Shown: one piece after another, positions 33,996-42,973 of the stretch
Layout of the letters: every line of letters begins with the position of its first letter
Position numbering within the stretch: the first letter of the stretch is position 1
Assembly: GCA_020024285.1 (NCBI GenBank)
Contig: JAHHTZ010000008.1
Location: 23,150 to 87,149, forward strand
DNA: 64,000 nt
Direction of reading: 5' to 3'
DNA from: Oscillospiraceae bacterium
GTDB lineage: Bacteria > Bacillota > Clostridia > Oscillospirales > Ruminococcaceae
Notes under the pieces: model-generated
The model's database searches: none
Told to the model about the DNA's origin: nothing
What the model saw: the letters and a program-made list of their open reading frames with translations, nothing else
Position numbers and translations under genes: made by a program

Positions 33996-34463
33996 ATGAC
34001 GATCCATGATATTGCAAGAATGATGGTGAGCAGAGAACGCTTTCAGCGTCAAAGCTCGGAGCCGAAGCTAAAAAACGGCTCGCTGCCTCCAAAGGGTCAT
34101 GTGAATCCCTATTGTCCCGAAGGCATGGACATTACCGGAATGAAAGAGTCTGACTTCAAATTCATCCCTGTATCCAAAGACGCAGAGCAGCAGATGAAGG
34201 ATATTGCGTTCAGCCAGATGAAAAATAATTATGGAATGACAGGTGAACGTGGGGATGTGGCAGAAGCAGTTAAGGCTTATTTATCCAAAATCCCTGCAAA
34301 AGATCGCATCAATGCCGGATGGACATTAAATCATGTTTATCAGGCAGAAGCTCGAAAGTTATCTGACTTTATAAAATCCCGTGTTCCCGGCTGGCAGCAT
34401 GGGCAGGTCTTTGATACCAGCATCCTGGACGAATACAAGCAGGGCATCGATATCATGGCGTAA
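33996..34463 (+). CDS. Unknown protein paired with a SUKH-4-like gene
   Basis: 155 residues, start ATG with AAAGGAG 9 bases upstream. I recognise no domain. It begins with a short helix (MTIHDIARMMVSRERF), has a Lys/Pro-rich stretch, and is otherwise predicted mostly helical; no signal peptide or membrane segment is visible. Base composition is more AT-rich than the flanks. Its stop codon overlaps the start of the next gene by one base, so the two are translationally coupled. As SUKH proteins usually neutralise a neighbouring toxin, this protein could be the partner, but no nuclease motif can be seen. Confidence 0.6.
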   Translation: MTIHDIARMMVSRERFQRQSSEPKLKNGSLPPKGHVNPYCPEGMDITGMKESDFKFIPVSKDAEQQMKDIAFSQMKNNYGMTGERGDVAEAVKAYLSKIPAKDRINAGWTLNHVYQAEARKLSDFIKSRVPGWQHGQVFDTSILDEYKQGIDIMA

Positions 34464-35137
34464 TGGGGGATGCCTTCGCTCTCATTCAAAGCATCCGAAA
34501 CGAATCCAGAGAGCATCGATACGATGGGGAGCCGCACAAGGAAGGGATGCGCTCTCTCCATTATTTCATACAGGAGGAAGATAATGTGCGGCAAATCGAT
34601 TTTACTCCATCCGAGCACTATAAAAACTCATTGAAACCATTGGACAAAGAACGCTTGATCCCTTACAATTTACCGGATGATATATTCAATTTTTTAACCC
34701 AGACAGGGCTGCCAGTTGATACAAGCTTTGAATTTAATGCAAACATATCCATTACATTTTGTGCGTTTCCCGTTCTAAAGAAATATCCATATCTTCAGCA
34801 TGACTATCTATATTTTGCAAGTATGGAGGAAATGGGAGAGCTATCGATCGATCTGCACTCCAAAGATGTATTCCAGTATGTAGATCAATACATGCCGCAT
34901 AGCTTAGTGAATTCGAGTATAGAGAAGTTCATAGAATCTTTAGGCATGTGGTTAACGTTTTACCCGCAATTTCAGAGTTATATGGAAGAAATGTACGAGG
35001 AAGATCCATGCTTCAGCCTTTTTGAAGATGATGAAATACTCAGGCTGATGAGCAATAAAATAAAAGAACTTGATCCATATTCTATGAAATATCAAAAATT
35101 CTTTTGGAGCAGGATGTGTGAAGCGGATCTATTTTGA
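34463..35137 (+). CDS. SUKH-4-like immunity protein
   Basis: 224 residues. The central part reads like SUKH-4: LPDDIFNFLTQTGLP (about residue 70), then a beta-rich section with DYLYFASMEEMGELSIDL, then HSLVNSSIEKFIESLGMW (about residue 150). SUKH proteins of bacteria protect against polymorphic toxins, mainly nucleases and deaminases. Start ATG shares one base with the stop of the preceding gene; an internal ATG at 34547 follows AGGAAGGG too closely to be preferred. AT-rich composition suggests acquisition. No toxin with a recognisable delivery domain is nearby. Confidence 0.75.
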   Translation: MGDAFALIQSIRNESREHRYDGEPHKEGMRSLHYFIQEEDNVRQIDFTPSEHYKNSLKPLDKERLIPYNLPDDIFNFLTQTGLPVDTSFEFNANISITFCAFPVLKKYPYLQHDYLYFASMEEMGELSIDLHSKDVFQYVDQYMPHSLVNSSIEKFIESLGMWLTFYPQFQSYMEEMYEEDPCFSLFEDDEILRLMSNKIKELDPYSMKYQKFFWSRMCEADLF

Positions 35138-35315
35138 AGCACTCACACCCCATTGAATCAAAAAGCCTGAGTTAACATGGGAGGTGCTGTCCCGCCAAAG
35201 GGAAAAGGCAGCGCAAACAGGCTTGCGGCTGTGTCAAAATCACCAGTTTGGCAGGCGCATTTGATGGGGGATGCACAGACTTTTGCAGGCACAAGGACAA
35301 AGCCCGGTTTTTGCA

Positions 35316-35344
35316 TTGCAGGCAAACCTGATTTATACTATAAT
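35316..35344 (+). promoter_or_regulatory. Promoter for the DUF2207-like/lemA operon
   Basis: TTGCAG at 35316-35321, 17-base spacer, TATAAT at 35339-35344, about 30 bases before the start. The stretch 35138-35315 has no gene; AAGCCTG near 35165 and CAGGCTT near 35218 could pair as a long-range stem. Confidence 0.6.
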
Positions 35345-35372
35345 GATTGAAATTAGGCATTGAGGTGGTTTT

Positions 35373-36530
35373 ATGGTTCGATCCAAGCATATTAAAACCT
35401 CTGAGGTCCAGCTGTGGCGCAAGCGGAAAAATTGGGGCTATGCACTGCCGCTCGTGCTGCTGTTGCTGCTGGGCTTGTGGCTCATCCCCAAATGGACCCG
35501 TTCGGGATTTGCCATAGACGGGATCGCGCTGCTCCTCCTTGCGCTGCTTACGCTCTTTGCTTCGGTGCCCTGCTGTCTGATTTGGAACGCGATTTGCCGC
35601 CAAAAATGGAAAAACGCGCTGCATCGAACGGAATTTGATGCAAAACAGGACCTTGAGTATTACCGCGACAAGCTCACAGAGCTTTCGCCGGCACAGATCA
35701 GCCTGCTCACCGATTTGAAGCTCGAACGGAAAAAGGACCTGGCGGCGACCCTCTTAAAATTGCAGCTCAACGGTGTGATCGCCATTCAGGATGGCTGCGT
35801 GAGCATAGCCGATGTCCCAGAGGATTCGCTTTGCACCAGCGATCGGCTGCTTTTGCGGTATCTAAAAGAGCATCCCCGGCTTTCGGACGAAACCTCGGAC
35901 GGGCTGGCACACTGGGAGAGAGCGGCGTTGGAGGAGGCAGCCGAGGGCGGCTTCTTCCGGGGGAAGGAGCTATCCAAAAAGCACGGATTTCGCAGGAGCG
36001 GCTGCCTGCCCACGATTTTGGCTTTTGTGCTGATGCTGGTGCTGCTGTTCAACAAGGACACTGCATACTTTAACGAGGTGTCACAGTGCGTGGAGAATGC
36101 ATCGTCAGAGGTGTCCAACCAATATTTTGTGCAGATGATGACAAAGGATGTCCGCTTTGCCCGCGGCGTGATTTGGACGGTGCTCGGCTCTGTGGCGGGG
36201 CTGTTCTTTCTGGCATACCCTCTGACAGCGGCGGCGCGCGGCTTTTTGCAGACCTCGGCAGAAAAACAGCTTAACATCGAGCGCACCGCCAAGGGGATGG
36301 AATATACCGAATATGTCTACGGTCTTAAAAATTTCATCCACGACTTTTCTAATCTGTCTGAGGTCCAGCAGGAGCAGCTCATTTTGTGGGATGACTTTTT
36401 GATTTATGCTGTTGTACTGGAGGAAAACACGCGGATTTTGGATGAGATCTTCCGGCAAAGAAATGGGGAAGCGCGCACAGCGTGTGCCTATTCTTCCCTA
36501 AAAGCGCTGGACGAAAGGAGCTTTTTATGA
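35373..36530 (+). CDS. DUF2207-like membrane protein
   Basis: 385 residues. Two hydrophobic helices near the N-terminus (about residues 22-42 and 47-70), a soluble domain with DLAATLLKLQLNGVIAI like the winged-helix part of DUF2207 proteins, then two further helices (about 212-228 and 264-286) and a C-terminal soluble part containing the YTEYVYGLKNFIHDFSNL segment. Relatives often lie next to lemA, as here, where the lemA start overlaps this stop by four bases. The usual large N-terminal extracellular domain of DUF2207 seems to be absent. Function unknown. Confidence 0.7.
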   Translation: MVRSKHIKTSEVQLWRKRKNWGYALPLVLLLLLGLWLIPKWTRSGFAIDGIALLLLALLTLFASVPCCLIWNAICRQKWKNALHRTEFDAKQDLEYYRDKLTELSPAQISLLTDLKLERKKDLAATLLKLQLNGVIAIQDGCVSIADVPEDSLCTSDRLLLRYLKEHPRLSDETSDGLAHWERAALEEAAEGGFFRGKELSKKHGFRRSGCLPTILAFVLMLVLLFNKDTAYFNEVSQCVENASSEVSNQYFVQMMTKDVRFARGVIWTVLGSVAGLFFLAYPLTAAARGFLQTSAEKQLNIERTAKGMEYTEYVYGLKNFIHDFSNLSEVQQEQLILWDDFLIYAVVLEENTRILDEIFRQRNGEARTACAYSSLKALDERSFL

Positions 36531-37081
36531 AACCGATGATTCTTGTGCTTGCAGCTGCTGCGGTGCTGCTGGTGGTTTATGTGATCTGCGGCTACAACCG
36601 CTTTGTGAAGCTGAGGAACCGGGTGCGCGATCAGCAGGCCCAGATCGACGTGCAGACAAAGCGCCGCTGCGACCTGATCCCCAACCTGATCGAAACGGTG
36701 AAGGGCTGTGCAAACTTTGAAAGATCCACGCTGGACGCGGTGGTTTCGGCACGGAGCAGCCTTTTGAACGGCAGCAGCCCCGCCGAAAAGGATGCGGCAG
36801 ATGCCGCCCTCACCTCGGCACTGCATCACCTGATTGCCGTGTCCGAAGGCTATCCGGACTTAAAGGCAAGCGCCAATTTTGCTTCGCTGCAAAAAGAGCT
36901 GTCCGAAACGGAGGACAAAATCGCAAAGGCGCGGCAGTTCTATAACGACACAGTGCTCAAATACAACGATGCGATCGAGGTTTTCCCCGCCTCTCTGGTG
37001 GCAAAGCTCACCGGATTCGGCAAGATCGAATTCCTGAAAGCGGCAGAATTCGAAAGGGAAGCTGTGAAGGTTCAGTTTTAG
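36527..37081 (+). CDS. lemA: LemA family protein
   Basis: 184 residues from MKPMILVL, overlapping the upstream stop (ATGA). One N-terminal hydrophobic helix, then the family pattern YNRFVKLRNRVRDQQAQIDVQ, RRCDLIPNLIETVKG, and near the end ARQFYNDTVLKYNDAIEVFP and FPASLVAKLTGF. LemA proteins are long helical bundles anchored by one helix with the bulk outside; their role is unclear. Operon with the DUF2207-like gene. Confidence 0.92.
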   Translation: MKPMILVLAAAAVLLVVYVICGYNRFVKLRNRVRDQQAQIDVQTKRRCDLIPNLIETVKGCANFERSTLDAVVSARSSLLNGSSPAEKDAADAALTSALHHLIAVSEGYPDLKASANFASLQKELSETEDKIAKARQFYNDTVLKYNDAIEVFPASLVAKLTGFGKIEFLKAAEFEREAVKVQF

Positions 37082-37108
37082 ATCAAACAGTAAATTCAAA
37101 TTTGGAGC

Positions 37109-37160
37109 AGCACCCCATCTTTCAGGCAGCAGGACCGGATGCCCGAAAGATGGGGTGCTT
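37109..37160 (+). terminator. Hairpin terminator after lemA
   Basis: AGCACCCCATCTTTC and GAAAGATGGGGTGCT form a 15-bp stem with a 21-base loop, followed by TTGTTCTGT. Confidence 0.65.
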
Positions 37161-37552
37161 GTTCTGTCAAACGACTGCACCAAGCCTTCCAAAGCGTGTG
37201 CCCTGATTTGCAGAGCAATATGAAATTTTAAGCAGAGCGGTGCGGCATCCGCGGCGGTAAGTTTACAATTTCTCTCTTCCCATCCAAAGATGGATGCTCT
37301 ATAATAAAGTCAGAGATGACCGGACGAAGGGACGCGTTTTTGCAAAAGAATGTGCAGCCGATGCTTTGAAAAGGCTCGGCACCGGCGCAGAACACCATGC
37401 TGTCTATGCGGCTGCATTTGCTGGAGCAGCGGTTCTTCGCGATAGAAACAGAGGCTCTCCGTTCACCTTTGGGAAAATCGGGAGATATCCTGCGGTGCTT
37501 ATGGATCGATCGAGCACACGCTTTTCATATTATTTTTAAGGAGGATACAAAA
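37161..37552 (+). other. Long intergenic region before the dehydrogenase gene
   Basis: It contains TATAAT at 37300-37305 without a convincing -35, and about 240 bases between that and the next start. Short frames here have no ribosome site and no recognisable similarity. I see no known riboswitch pattern. Confidence 0.4.
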
Positions 37553-38536
37553 ATGAGAGTATTATTTTACGGCGGCACCTACGCACAAGTGTTTTTCAAA
37601 GGACACCTGCACCTTTTGGACGAGGCAGGAGTGGAGTATGATTTGGTGGAACCGGGTACACCGGAGGCTTTGGCAGAGGTCAGCAAGGGTCACGATGCTG
37701 TCATCACCTTCTTCCCTCTGCGCGAGGAGGCAGTCAATTCTCTGGCGGATTCCGTAAAGGCAATCATTGTTACGTCGATCGGCTATGACAACATTGATAT
37801 GGAGGCTGCCAGCAAGCGCGGCATCATGGTGTGCAACATTCCCGACTACTGCATCGAAGAGGTTGCACTGCACTCGGTTACGCTGATCCTGTGCGCTTTG
37901 CGCAACATCTGCCAATATGACCGCACGATCCGCAGCGGCGGCTGGAAAGACCGTTCGATGCTGTGCGGCAGAGCACATCACCGCATGTCTACACTGACGA
38001 TGGGCTTTTTAGGCTTTGGCGGGATCGGACGGATGGTTTGCAAGCAGATGTCGGGCTTTGGGGTAAAATTCGTAGCGTATGACCCATACGTTCCGGCAAG
38101 TGTTTTTGAGGAAATGGGGGTACAGCGCGTGGAAACCAAGGATGAGCTGTATGCAGTGTCCGATATTATCGGGGTTTATCTCATTTTAACCGATGAAACC
38201 TATCATCTCATCAACGAGGAAGCCATCGCCAAAATGAAGGATGATGTCATTTTGGTCAATACTGCCCGCGGTGCGATCATCGATTTGGACAGCGTGAAAA
38301 AGGGACTGAAATCCGGGAAAATCGGCGCGGTCGGCTTTGATACCTGGGAGCAGGAGCCGATCCCTGCGGATGACCCGATCCTTCAGGAGGACAATGCGAC
38401 GATCACATCGCACTGTGCTTACTTCTCCATCGAGGCTGCAATCGATTTGCGTGTAAAATGCCTGACAACGGCGATCAATGTGTGCAAGGGAGAAATTCCG
38501 TATAACTGCGTAAACAAAAAAGCTCTGGGGCTGTAG
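37553..38536 (+). CDS. D-isomer-specific 2-hydroxyacid dehydrogenase (CtBP-like)
   Basis: 327 residues from MRVLFYGG; AAGGAGG stands 7 bases before this ATG, so the 52-codon longer frame is rejected. The NAD-binding motif GFGGIG lies near residue 150. The catalytic Arg is in VNTARGAIIDL (about 236), Glu in GFDTWEQEP (about 265) and His in TSHCAYFS (about 285). The enzyme family interconverts 2-keto and D-2-hydroxy acids with NAD(H); the substrate is not evident. Stands alone. Confidence 0.88.
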   Translation: MRVLFYGGTYAQVFFKGHLHLLDEAGVEYDLVEPGTPEALAEVSKGHDAVITFFPLREEAVNSLADSVKAIIVTSIGYDNIDMEAASKRGIMVCNIPDYCIEEVALHSVTLILCALRNICQYDRTIRSGGWKDRSMLCGRAHHRMSTLTMGFLGFGGIGRMVCKQMSGFGVKFVAYDPYVPASVFEEMGVQRVETKDELYAVSDIIGVYLILTDETYHLINEEAIAKMKDDVILVNTARGAIIDLDSVKKGLKSGKIGAVGFDTWEQEPIPADDPILQEDNATITSHCAYFSIEAAIDLRVKCLTTAINVCKGEIPYNCVNKKALGL

Positions 38537-38594
38537 TGAGCATCGGCTCAATGCGCGTCCCCCGGTTTGCTGCGGCATCTATGCTGAACGGTTT

Positions 38595-38643
38595 GGCATC
38601 CCCTTTGTTTGCTCTCAGCGAGCGGGCAGGGGGGATGCCTTTG
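38595..38643 (+). terminator. Terminator-like hairpin after the dehydrogenase gene
   Basis: GGCATCCCC and GGGGATGCC pair around a 27-base loop that contains an inner GCTC/GAGC stem; TTTGT follows. Confidence 0.55.
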
Positions 38644-38703
38644 TAAATCAAGGGATGGAAAAATCGCGGCTGCTGTGGTAAACTGAATAAAAAATGCTGG
38701 GGG

Positions 38704-39390
38704 ATGGAGCTTGTGGAAGGGATACGGCAACTGATAGAAAGAGGACTGATGGGCGCGGCTGTCATTGCAGGCGCATTGGCTGGATTTGCAGGCTTTTTGT
38801 TCCTGCTGTATCGTCTGATAAAGTGCATGCGCCCAAAAGAGGTGCGGCAGGCGGAGCAAAAAATTTTGTCCCATCGGTTTTATCCGCTTTCCGGGCGCGG
38901 CCGGATTGCTTACCTTATTCTTTGTCTGGAACAAACATTGCAATGCTGCGGACAGGATCTTACGGCCTGGGAATGGATTTTGCGAAAGCTATGGTCGATC
39001 ACAGATGATTCTCAAAGCAGCTGGATCGATGCCTGGCTGGACTGCGTCGGGGAGCTGCTTCCGAGCGCAGTTTTAAGAAACGACAAATCGGCAGAAAATG
39101 CACAGGCGAAAATACTTTATGAGCAAACCGGAGCTGCGATGATTGTCATAAACACGATACTCGATTGTGCTTATACGATCGTCTGCGAATGGTCGCCTGA
39201 TACCGCTGCCCATGACCCGGACGCGCTGGGGAACCTGGACCGAGCGGAAGCGGCTATGGAAGAGTTCGGGATTTCGCTCCCATCGAATGAAAGCATACAA
39301 GCGCTGCTCTCAGAGCAAAAAAGTTCTTCCTTCGGAAAACCGTTCGATGGTCTGCGCTATTCCGTTCTGTCGCAGGGAAAAAATGCTTGA
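38704..39390 (+). CDS. Unknown protein with N-terminal membrane helix
   Basis: 228 residues. One hydrophobic helix (about residues 16-38) is followed by a mainly helical cytosolic domain with several Trp and Cys; GRGRIAYLILCLEQTLQCCG and SSWIDAWLDCVGELL are its most distinctive stretches. I do not recognise the family. The start is uncertain: ATG at 38704 or GTG at 38713, the latter better spaced from GGGGGATGG. It stands alone with a terminator-like hairpin 90 bases past its stop. Confidence 0.6.
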   Translation: MELVEGIRQLIERGLMGAAVIAGALAGFAGFLFLLYRLIKCMRPKEVRQAEQKILSHRFYPLSGRGRIAYLILCLEQTLQCCGQDLTAWEWILRKLWSITDDSQSSWIDAWLDCVGELLPSAVLRNDKSAENAQAKILYEQTGAAMIVINTILDCAYTIVCEWSPDTAAHDPDALGNLDRAEAAMEEFGISLPSNESIQALLSEQKSSSFGKPFDGLRYSVLSQGKNA

Positions 39391-39482
39391 GGGCGAGGAT
39401 GAAAGAAGAGCCGGAGCGGGAATATCAGCCCGCACCGTCCGGGCGCATAATCTCAACGTGCATCATCGTGCTCCTAAAACAG

Positions 39483-39514
39483 GAAGCGGCAAGCTGTTTA
39501 GAGCTTGCCGCTTC
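39483..39514 (+). terminator. Terminator-like hairpin
   Basis: GAAGCGGCAAGCT and AGCTTGCCGCTTC form a perfect 13-bp stem around GTTTAG, followed by GCCGTTTTG. Confidence 0.7.
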
Positions 39515-39846
39515 GCCGTTTTGCACTGCCTTGTCCTGTTTTGTTCAGTCGGTGCTTTTGTATTATGGAATTTGTTTGGGATGAAATTCTGTATATAAAA
39601 AGATGTTCAGCGCAGAAACTCATGACTTCGGAACAATGCAAAAGGTATTATCCCGAATGATAGTGATATCGTCTCACGGACATAAAATCTGCGCCGCCAT
39701 AAAATTCATAGCGAATTTTCAACAATTACAATTCGTTGCTATTTTCCAAAACGAAAAACCGCATCTGAACCATAAGACGGTTCAGTGAGCGACGATGGGT
39801 ATGTTGTGTCTGGATGAAAAACACTGTTCTTGCAAGGGCAAAAAGG
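39515..39846. other. Intergenic region, no gene seen
   Basis: AT-rich, without a ribosome site leading to a credible frame. A short AACC/GGTT hairpin is at 39767-39784, downstream of the minus-strand permease gene, but without a clear T tract. Confidence 0.4.
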
Positions 39847-40950
39847 TTAGAGCAAGGCGACGGCGATTAAGATCACAAGTCCAACAACATTTGCCGCAGT
39901 GAATACAGCCAAAAAACGTCCCCCCTGCGATTTGGGCCATGCCAGATACAGCTTCAACGTGATGAGACTGGCCAGAGATGCAATTGGGGTTCCCAGACCA
40001 CCGATATTGACTCCCTCCAATAAGGGTTTCCACGCATCCGTGAATGTGGACAGCAGCACAGCTGCCGGAACGTTGCTGATAATCTGACTGGCACCCACTG
40101 CGGTGAGCAGAGGGTTTCTGGCCAGAAGTTTCTGTAAGAAAATCCGCACGATCTCGATGCGGCCTAAATTCCCGGAAACAATGAAGAAACAAACAAAGGT
40201 GACCAGCAGCGCGTAGTCCACATCCGCCAAAACATGCCAGTCCATAAATCCAATGACAAGGATCACCAAGACAGCTGCGATTCCATATGGGAGAACTCGA
40301 AAGACGGTGAGCAGACACAGGACGAACAAAACAGCATACACCATAAGCTGTTTTGGAGTGCGGATCTGTCCCTCAAGTTCTGGTGCAGGAAGCTCCTTGG
40401 GGAGTATTGGAACAGCAGCCACTGCAAGACACACCAGACTAATGAGGGTCAGCGGGAGCATGGCAGCAAAAAACGACTCAGCAGAGAGTTCATAGGTGGC
40501 ATACAGAAAAAGATTCTGCGGATTTCCAACCGGAGTTGCCATGCTGCCCAAGTTTGCGGCAATGGTTTGCAGCACCAAAATCGGAATCGCTGCCGTTTGA
40601 CACCCAATCTGCTCTAATAGCAGTAGTGTAAAAGGAACGAAGGTTAGTAGAGCTACATCGTTGGTCACGAGCATGGCAGCAAAAAAGGGCAGTAATATTA
40701 AAATCACACCCAGGGTCCTGCCGCCGCTGCTGTGCCGCAAAAGGACTGCCGCCAACCATTGAAATGTACCGCATCTCTGGAATCCGGCCACAACAGCCAT
40801 CAAACACAGCAAAAGGCACAAAACCCTCAAATCTATATATCCAAGGTAAGCGCCATCCGGTGGCACCAGAAGCATAGTAACCATGGCACACACAGCGGCA
40901 ATGCACATGACTTTCTCTCGCTGCATCCAGACGAATATTTTTTTTAGCAC
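39847..40950 (-). CDS. SLC13/ArsB-type anion permease
   Basis: 367 residues if translation starts at GTG 40950; the ATG two codons earlier (40956) sits only one base from the GGAGG site and is less likely. About ten hydrophobic helices; TNDVALLTFVPF (about residue 95) and ATPVGNPQNLFLY (about 135) resemble the ion-transporter (ArsB/NhaD/SLC13) pattern, and a second half-repeat has ASQIISNVPAAVLLS (about 305). Members carry dicarboxylates, sulfate, arsenite or use Na+/H+ exchange; the substrate here is unknown. It is divergent from the msr locus, 740 bases apart. Confidence 0.82.
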   Translation of the reverse strand: MLKKIFVWMQREKVMCIAAVCAMVTMLLVPPDGAYLGYIDLRVLCLLLCLMAVVAGFQRCGTFQWLAAVLLRHSSGGRTLGVILILLPFFAAMLVTNDVALLTFVPFTLLLLEQIGCQTAAIPILVLQTIAANLGSMATPVGNPQNLFLYATYELSAESFFAAMLPLTLISLVCLAVAAVPILPKELPAPELEGQIRTPKQLMVYAVLFVLCLLTVFRVLPYGIAAVLVILVIGFMDWHVLADVDYALLVTFVCFFIVSGNLGRIEIVRIFLQKLLARNPLLTAVGASQIISNVPAAVLLSTFTDAWKPLLEGVNIGGLGTPIASLASLITLKLYLAWPKSQGGRFLAVFTAANVVGLVILIAVALL

Positions 40951-40956
40951 GATCAT

Positions 40957-41347
40957 ACCTCCATCAATACACTTTAAGGTGCTTTTAATAAACCCAATCA
41001 CAACACGCAGAAAATCCGCATTTTCTAACGGCTTCTTATAATGAATACAGCAGATGTGCAGAAACTTGAACGACAAACTTCCGATCTATGTATTTGATTG
41101 TTAGTACCTGAGTGGAATCTTTACAGCAATTATATCCATATTAGCGATTGCAGCCAAATTATTATAGTATACCTCCGTTTTCTGATTTGTCAACTATTTG
41201 GAAAAACCAATCTGCTCGGCGGGTTTTCTTCGTTGTTATGTTTTACAAAATATGGTATAATCTTTTTCTGTTTTATGAAGGATTTGGGTCATCCCTAAAA
41301 AACACATACTTTTATTCGCAGTCCAAGATGACTTTTCCCTTTTGCAG
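40957..41347. other. AT-rich intergenic region, no gene seen
   Basis: Upstream region of the permease. It has several TATAAT-like sequences (for example GGTATAATC near 41251 on the plus strand), but no frame with a ribosome site. Confidence 0.4.
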
Positions 41348-41375
41348 TTGAATAAATCGCAAAGTCAGATATAAT
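41348..41375 (+). promoter_or_regulatory. Promoter upstream of the msr locus leader
   Basis: TTGAAT at 41348-41353, 16-base spacer, TATAAT at 41370-41375. The nearest gene start is 315 bases downstream. Confidence 0.6.
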
Positions 41376-41381
41376 GAAAGA

Positions 41382-41600
41382 AAATATCAATGAAAGTGAG
41401 CAGAAACGATGCACCGCAGCGGACTGCTGCCCAAGGACGTATCGCCAAACCCCTTCTCTTTGCTGTACACTCTATCTGCCGCTGACACCCTTGTAAGGAG
41501 TTGGGCTATGGTACCCTTAGAGGCAACCATCTGCACCCTTTCGGAAGGCTGAGGGATTTTCCCGTGCAGGTGTCTGGGCCTGCAATCTGCAATCTAAAAA
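41382..41600 (+). ncRNA. Candidate structured leader or small RNA
   Basis: A stretch of about 220 bases follows a good promoter and precedes ccdA. It holds nested complementary segments: GACACC (near 41487) with GGTGTC (near 41570), inside these CTGCAC (near 41530) with GTGCAG (near 41566), and small hairpins CCTT-TCGG-AAGG and GGGATTTTCCC. It ends in an A-rich run rather than a T tract. I cannot match it to a known riboswitch, 6S, SRP or tmRNA pattern. A 47-codon frame from 41409 also runs through it, but has no convincing ribosome site. Confidence 0.35.
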
Positions 41601-41689
41601 AAACAAATAAAACTCTAAAACGGTTCTATGTACTTCTCGCTCAAAAAAGGATATGATAGGTTCAAACAAAAACAAAGGTGGTGGACTTG

Positions 41690-42400
41690 GTGAATTCAGA
41701 ATCCCTCTATATCAGTACCGTATTTTTTGCAGGAATCCTATCGTTTCTTTCGCCCTGTATATTCCCGCTGCTGCCGGTATATCTTTCGTCCTTTGCGAAC
41801 GAATCGGTGATCAAAGAGCAGGAAAACAGAAAAATTCCCCTGCGATTTTATCTGATTTTCCGGAGCCTTCTGTTTGTTGCAGGCATTACATGCTGCTTTG
41901 TGATTTTGGGGTTTGGAGCAGGATTTTTAGGCAGTCTGATTCACAGCGATTATTTTCTGATGGCTATGGGCGCAATCGTAATCGTTATGGGGCTGCACCA
42001 GACCGGATTGATTCCAATCAGCAAGCTGTATGAGACAAAAAAGGTCAGCCTGAATCGGGCACAAAAGCGAGATACCATTGGGATATTCCTGTTGGGGTTT
42101 ACATTCAGCTTTGGCTGGACTCCGTGTATCGGTCCCGTGTTAGCTGCAATTTTAGGATTATCTGCGGGCAGCTCTACCGCACTCTACGGTGCCTTTTTGA
42201 TGGCAGTCTATTCTCTTGGATTTGCGGTTCCGTTTGTTATTTTGGCGCTTTTCTCTGAGGCGCTGATCCGCAGGAGCAAGTGGCTGTACAAGCATTTGGG
42301 AAAAATAAAAATCGTCAGTGGTGCGATCATCATTCTGATGGGGATCTTTTTAATGACAAACAATCTAAATGTATTGACAGCCTGGATGGGAGGATTTTAA
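41690..42400 (+). CDS. ccdA: CcdA-type thiol-disulfide membrane transporter
   Basis: 236 residues. Start taken as GTG 41690, eight bases after AAAGGTGG; GTGs at 41678 and 41681 overlap the ribosome site. Six hydrophobic helices; the redox cysteines are in FLSPCIFPLLP (near residue 22) and GWTPCIGPVL (near 145). CcdA passes electrons from cytosolic thioredoxin to extracytoplasmic thioredoxin-like partners. Here the partner is the Trx domain of the MsrAB fusion two genes on. The next start is directly after this stop, so the genes form an operon. Confidence 0.9.
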   Translation: MNSESLYISTVFFAGILSFLSPCIFPLLPVYLSSFANESVIKEQENRKIPLRFYLIFRSLLFVAGITCCFVILGFGAGFLGSLIHSDYFLMAMGAIVIVMGLHQTGLIPISKLYETKKVSLNRAQKRDTIGIFLLGFTFSFGWTPCIGPVLAAILGLSAGSSTALYGAFLMAVYSLGFAVPFVILALFSEALIRRSKWLYKHLGKIKIVSGAIIILMGIFLMTNNLNVLTAWMGGF

Positions 42401-42401
42401 T

Positions 42402-42920
42402 ATGAAAAAACAGTGGAGGATGCCGGTGCTGGTATTGGCTTGCATGCTGACGCTCACTGCCTGCACCACGAAAAATGAAAACAGCGCTCATACCGCTTCG
42501 ATGGATATGCAGGATGAGATGAAAATGCAGGATGAAACCGGGAAGGCGGAGTATAAAAAAATCACTGCGGATAAAGCGAAGGAAATGATGACAGAGGATG
42601 CAGTCATTCTGGATGTTCGGACAGAGGAGGAGTTTGCACAAGGGCATATTCCCAACGCTTTGCTGCTGCCGCAAGCAGAAATTTCAGAAAAAGCAGAGCA
42701 AATGCTGGACGATAAGGAGCAAACCATTTTGATTTACTGCCGCACAGGAAATCGAAGTGGGACCGCTGCAAAACAGCTGATCGAGATGGGATACCAAAAT
42801 GTGTACGACTTTGGCGGGATCAACACATGGACAGGAGAGCTTGTAACCGACGATGATATGGACATGGGCAAGGACGGGATGGATCAGCCGGACAATGCGA
42901 AGGAATCCATGAAGCAATAA
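42402..42920 (+). CDS. Rhodanese-domain lipoprotein
   Basis: 172 residues. Signal peptide with lipobox LTAC near residue 21; a Met/Asp-rich linker; then a rhodanese domain with ILDVRTEEEFAQGHIPNA and the active-site loop YCRTGNRS (Cys near residue 112). A second Asp/Met-rich tail (DDDMDMGKDGMD) closes the protein; Met-rich ends could bind metal or act as oxidant bait. It sits between ccdA and the Trx-MsrAB gene, so it is likely part of the same extracytoplasmic sulfur redox system. Confidence 0.88.
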   Translation: MKKQWRMPVLVLACMLTLTACTTKNENSAHTASMDMQDEMKMQDETGKAEYKKITADKAKEMMTEDAVILDVRTEEEFAQGHIPNALLLPQAEISEKAEQMLDDKEQTILIYCRTGNRSGTAAKQLIEMGYQNVYDFGGINTWTGELVTDDDMDMGKDGMDQPDNAKESMKQ

Positions 42921-42973
42921 AGGTCTGTTCTGCACTTGTTTCAATTTTAATCAGGCAGAAAAAAGGAGGTACT

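Noticed and set aside
39387..39584. Short frame of 65 codons after the unknown membrane protein
   Set aside because: It runs through the terminator hairpin at 39483-39514 and has only a weak ribosome site.
41409..41552. 47-codon frame inside the msr leader
   Set aside because: A frame of this length is expected by chance, the upstream ribosome site is weak and the peptide resembles nothing known.
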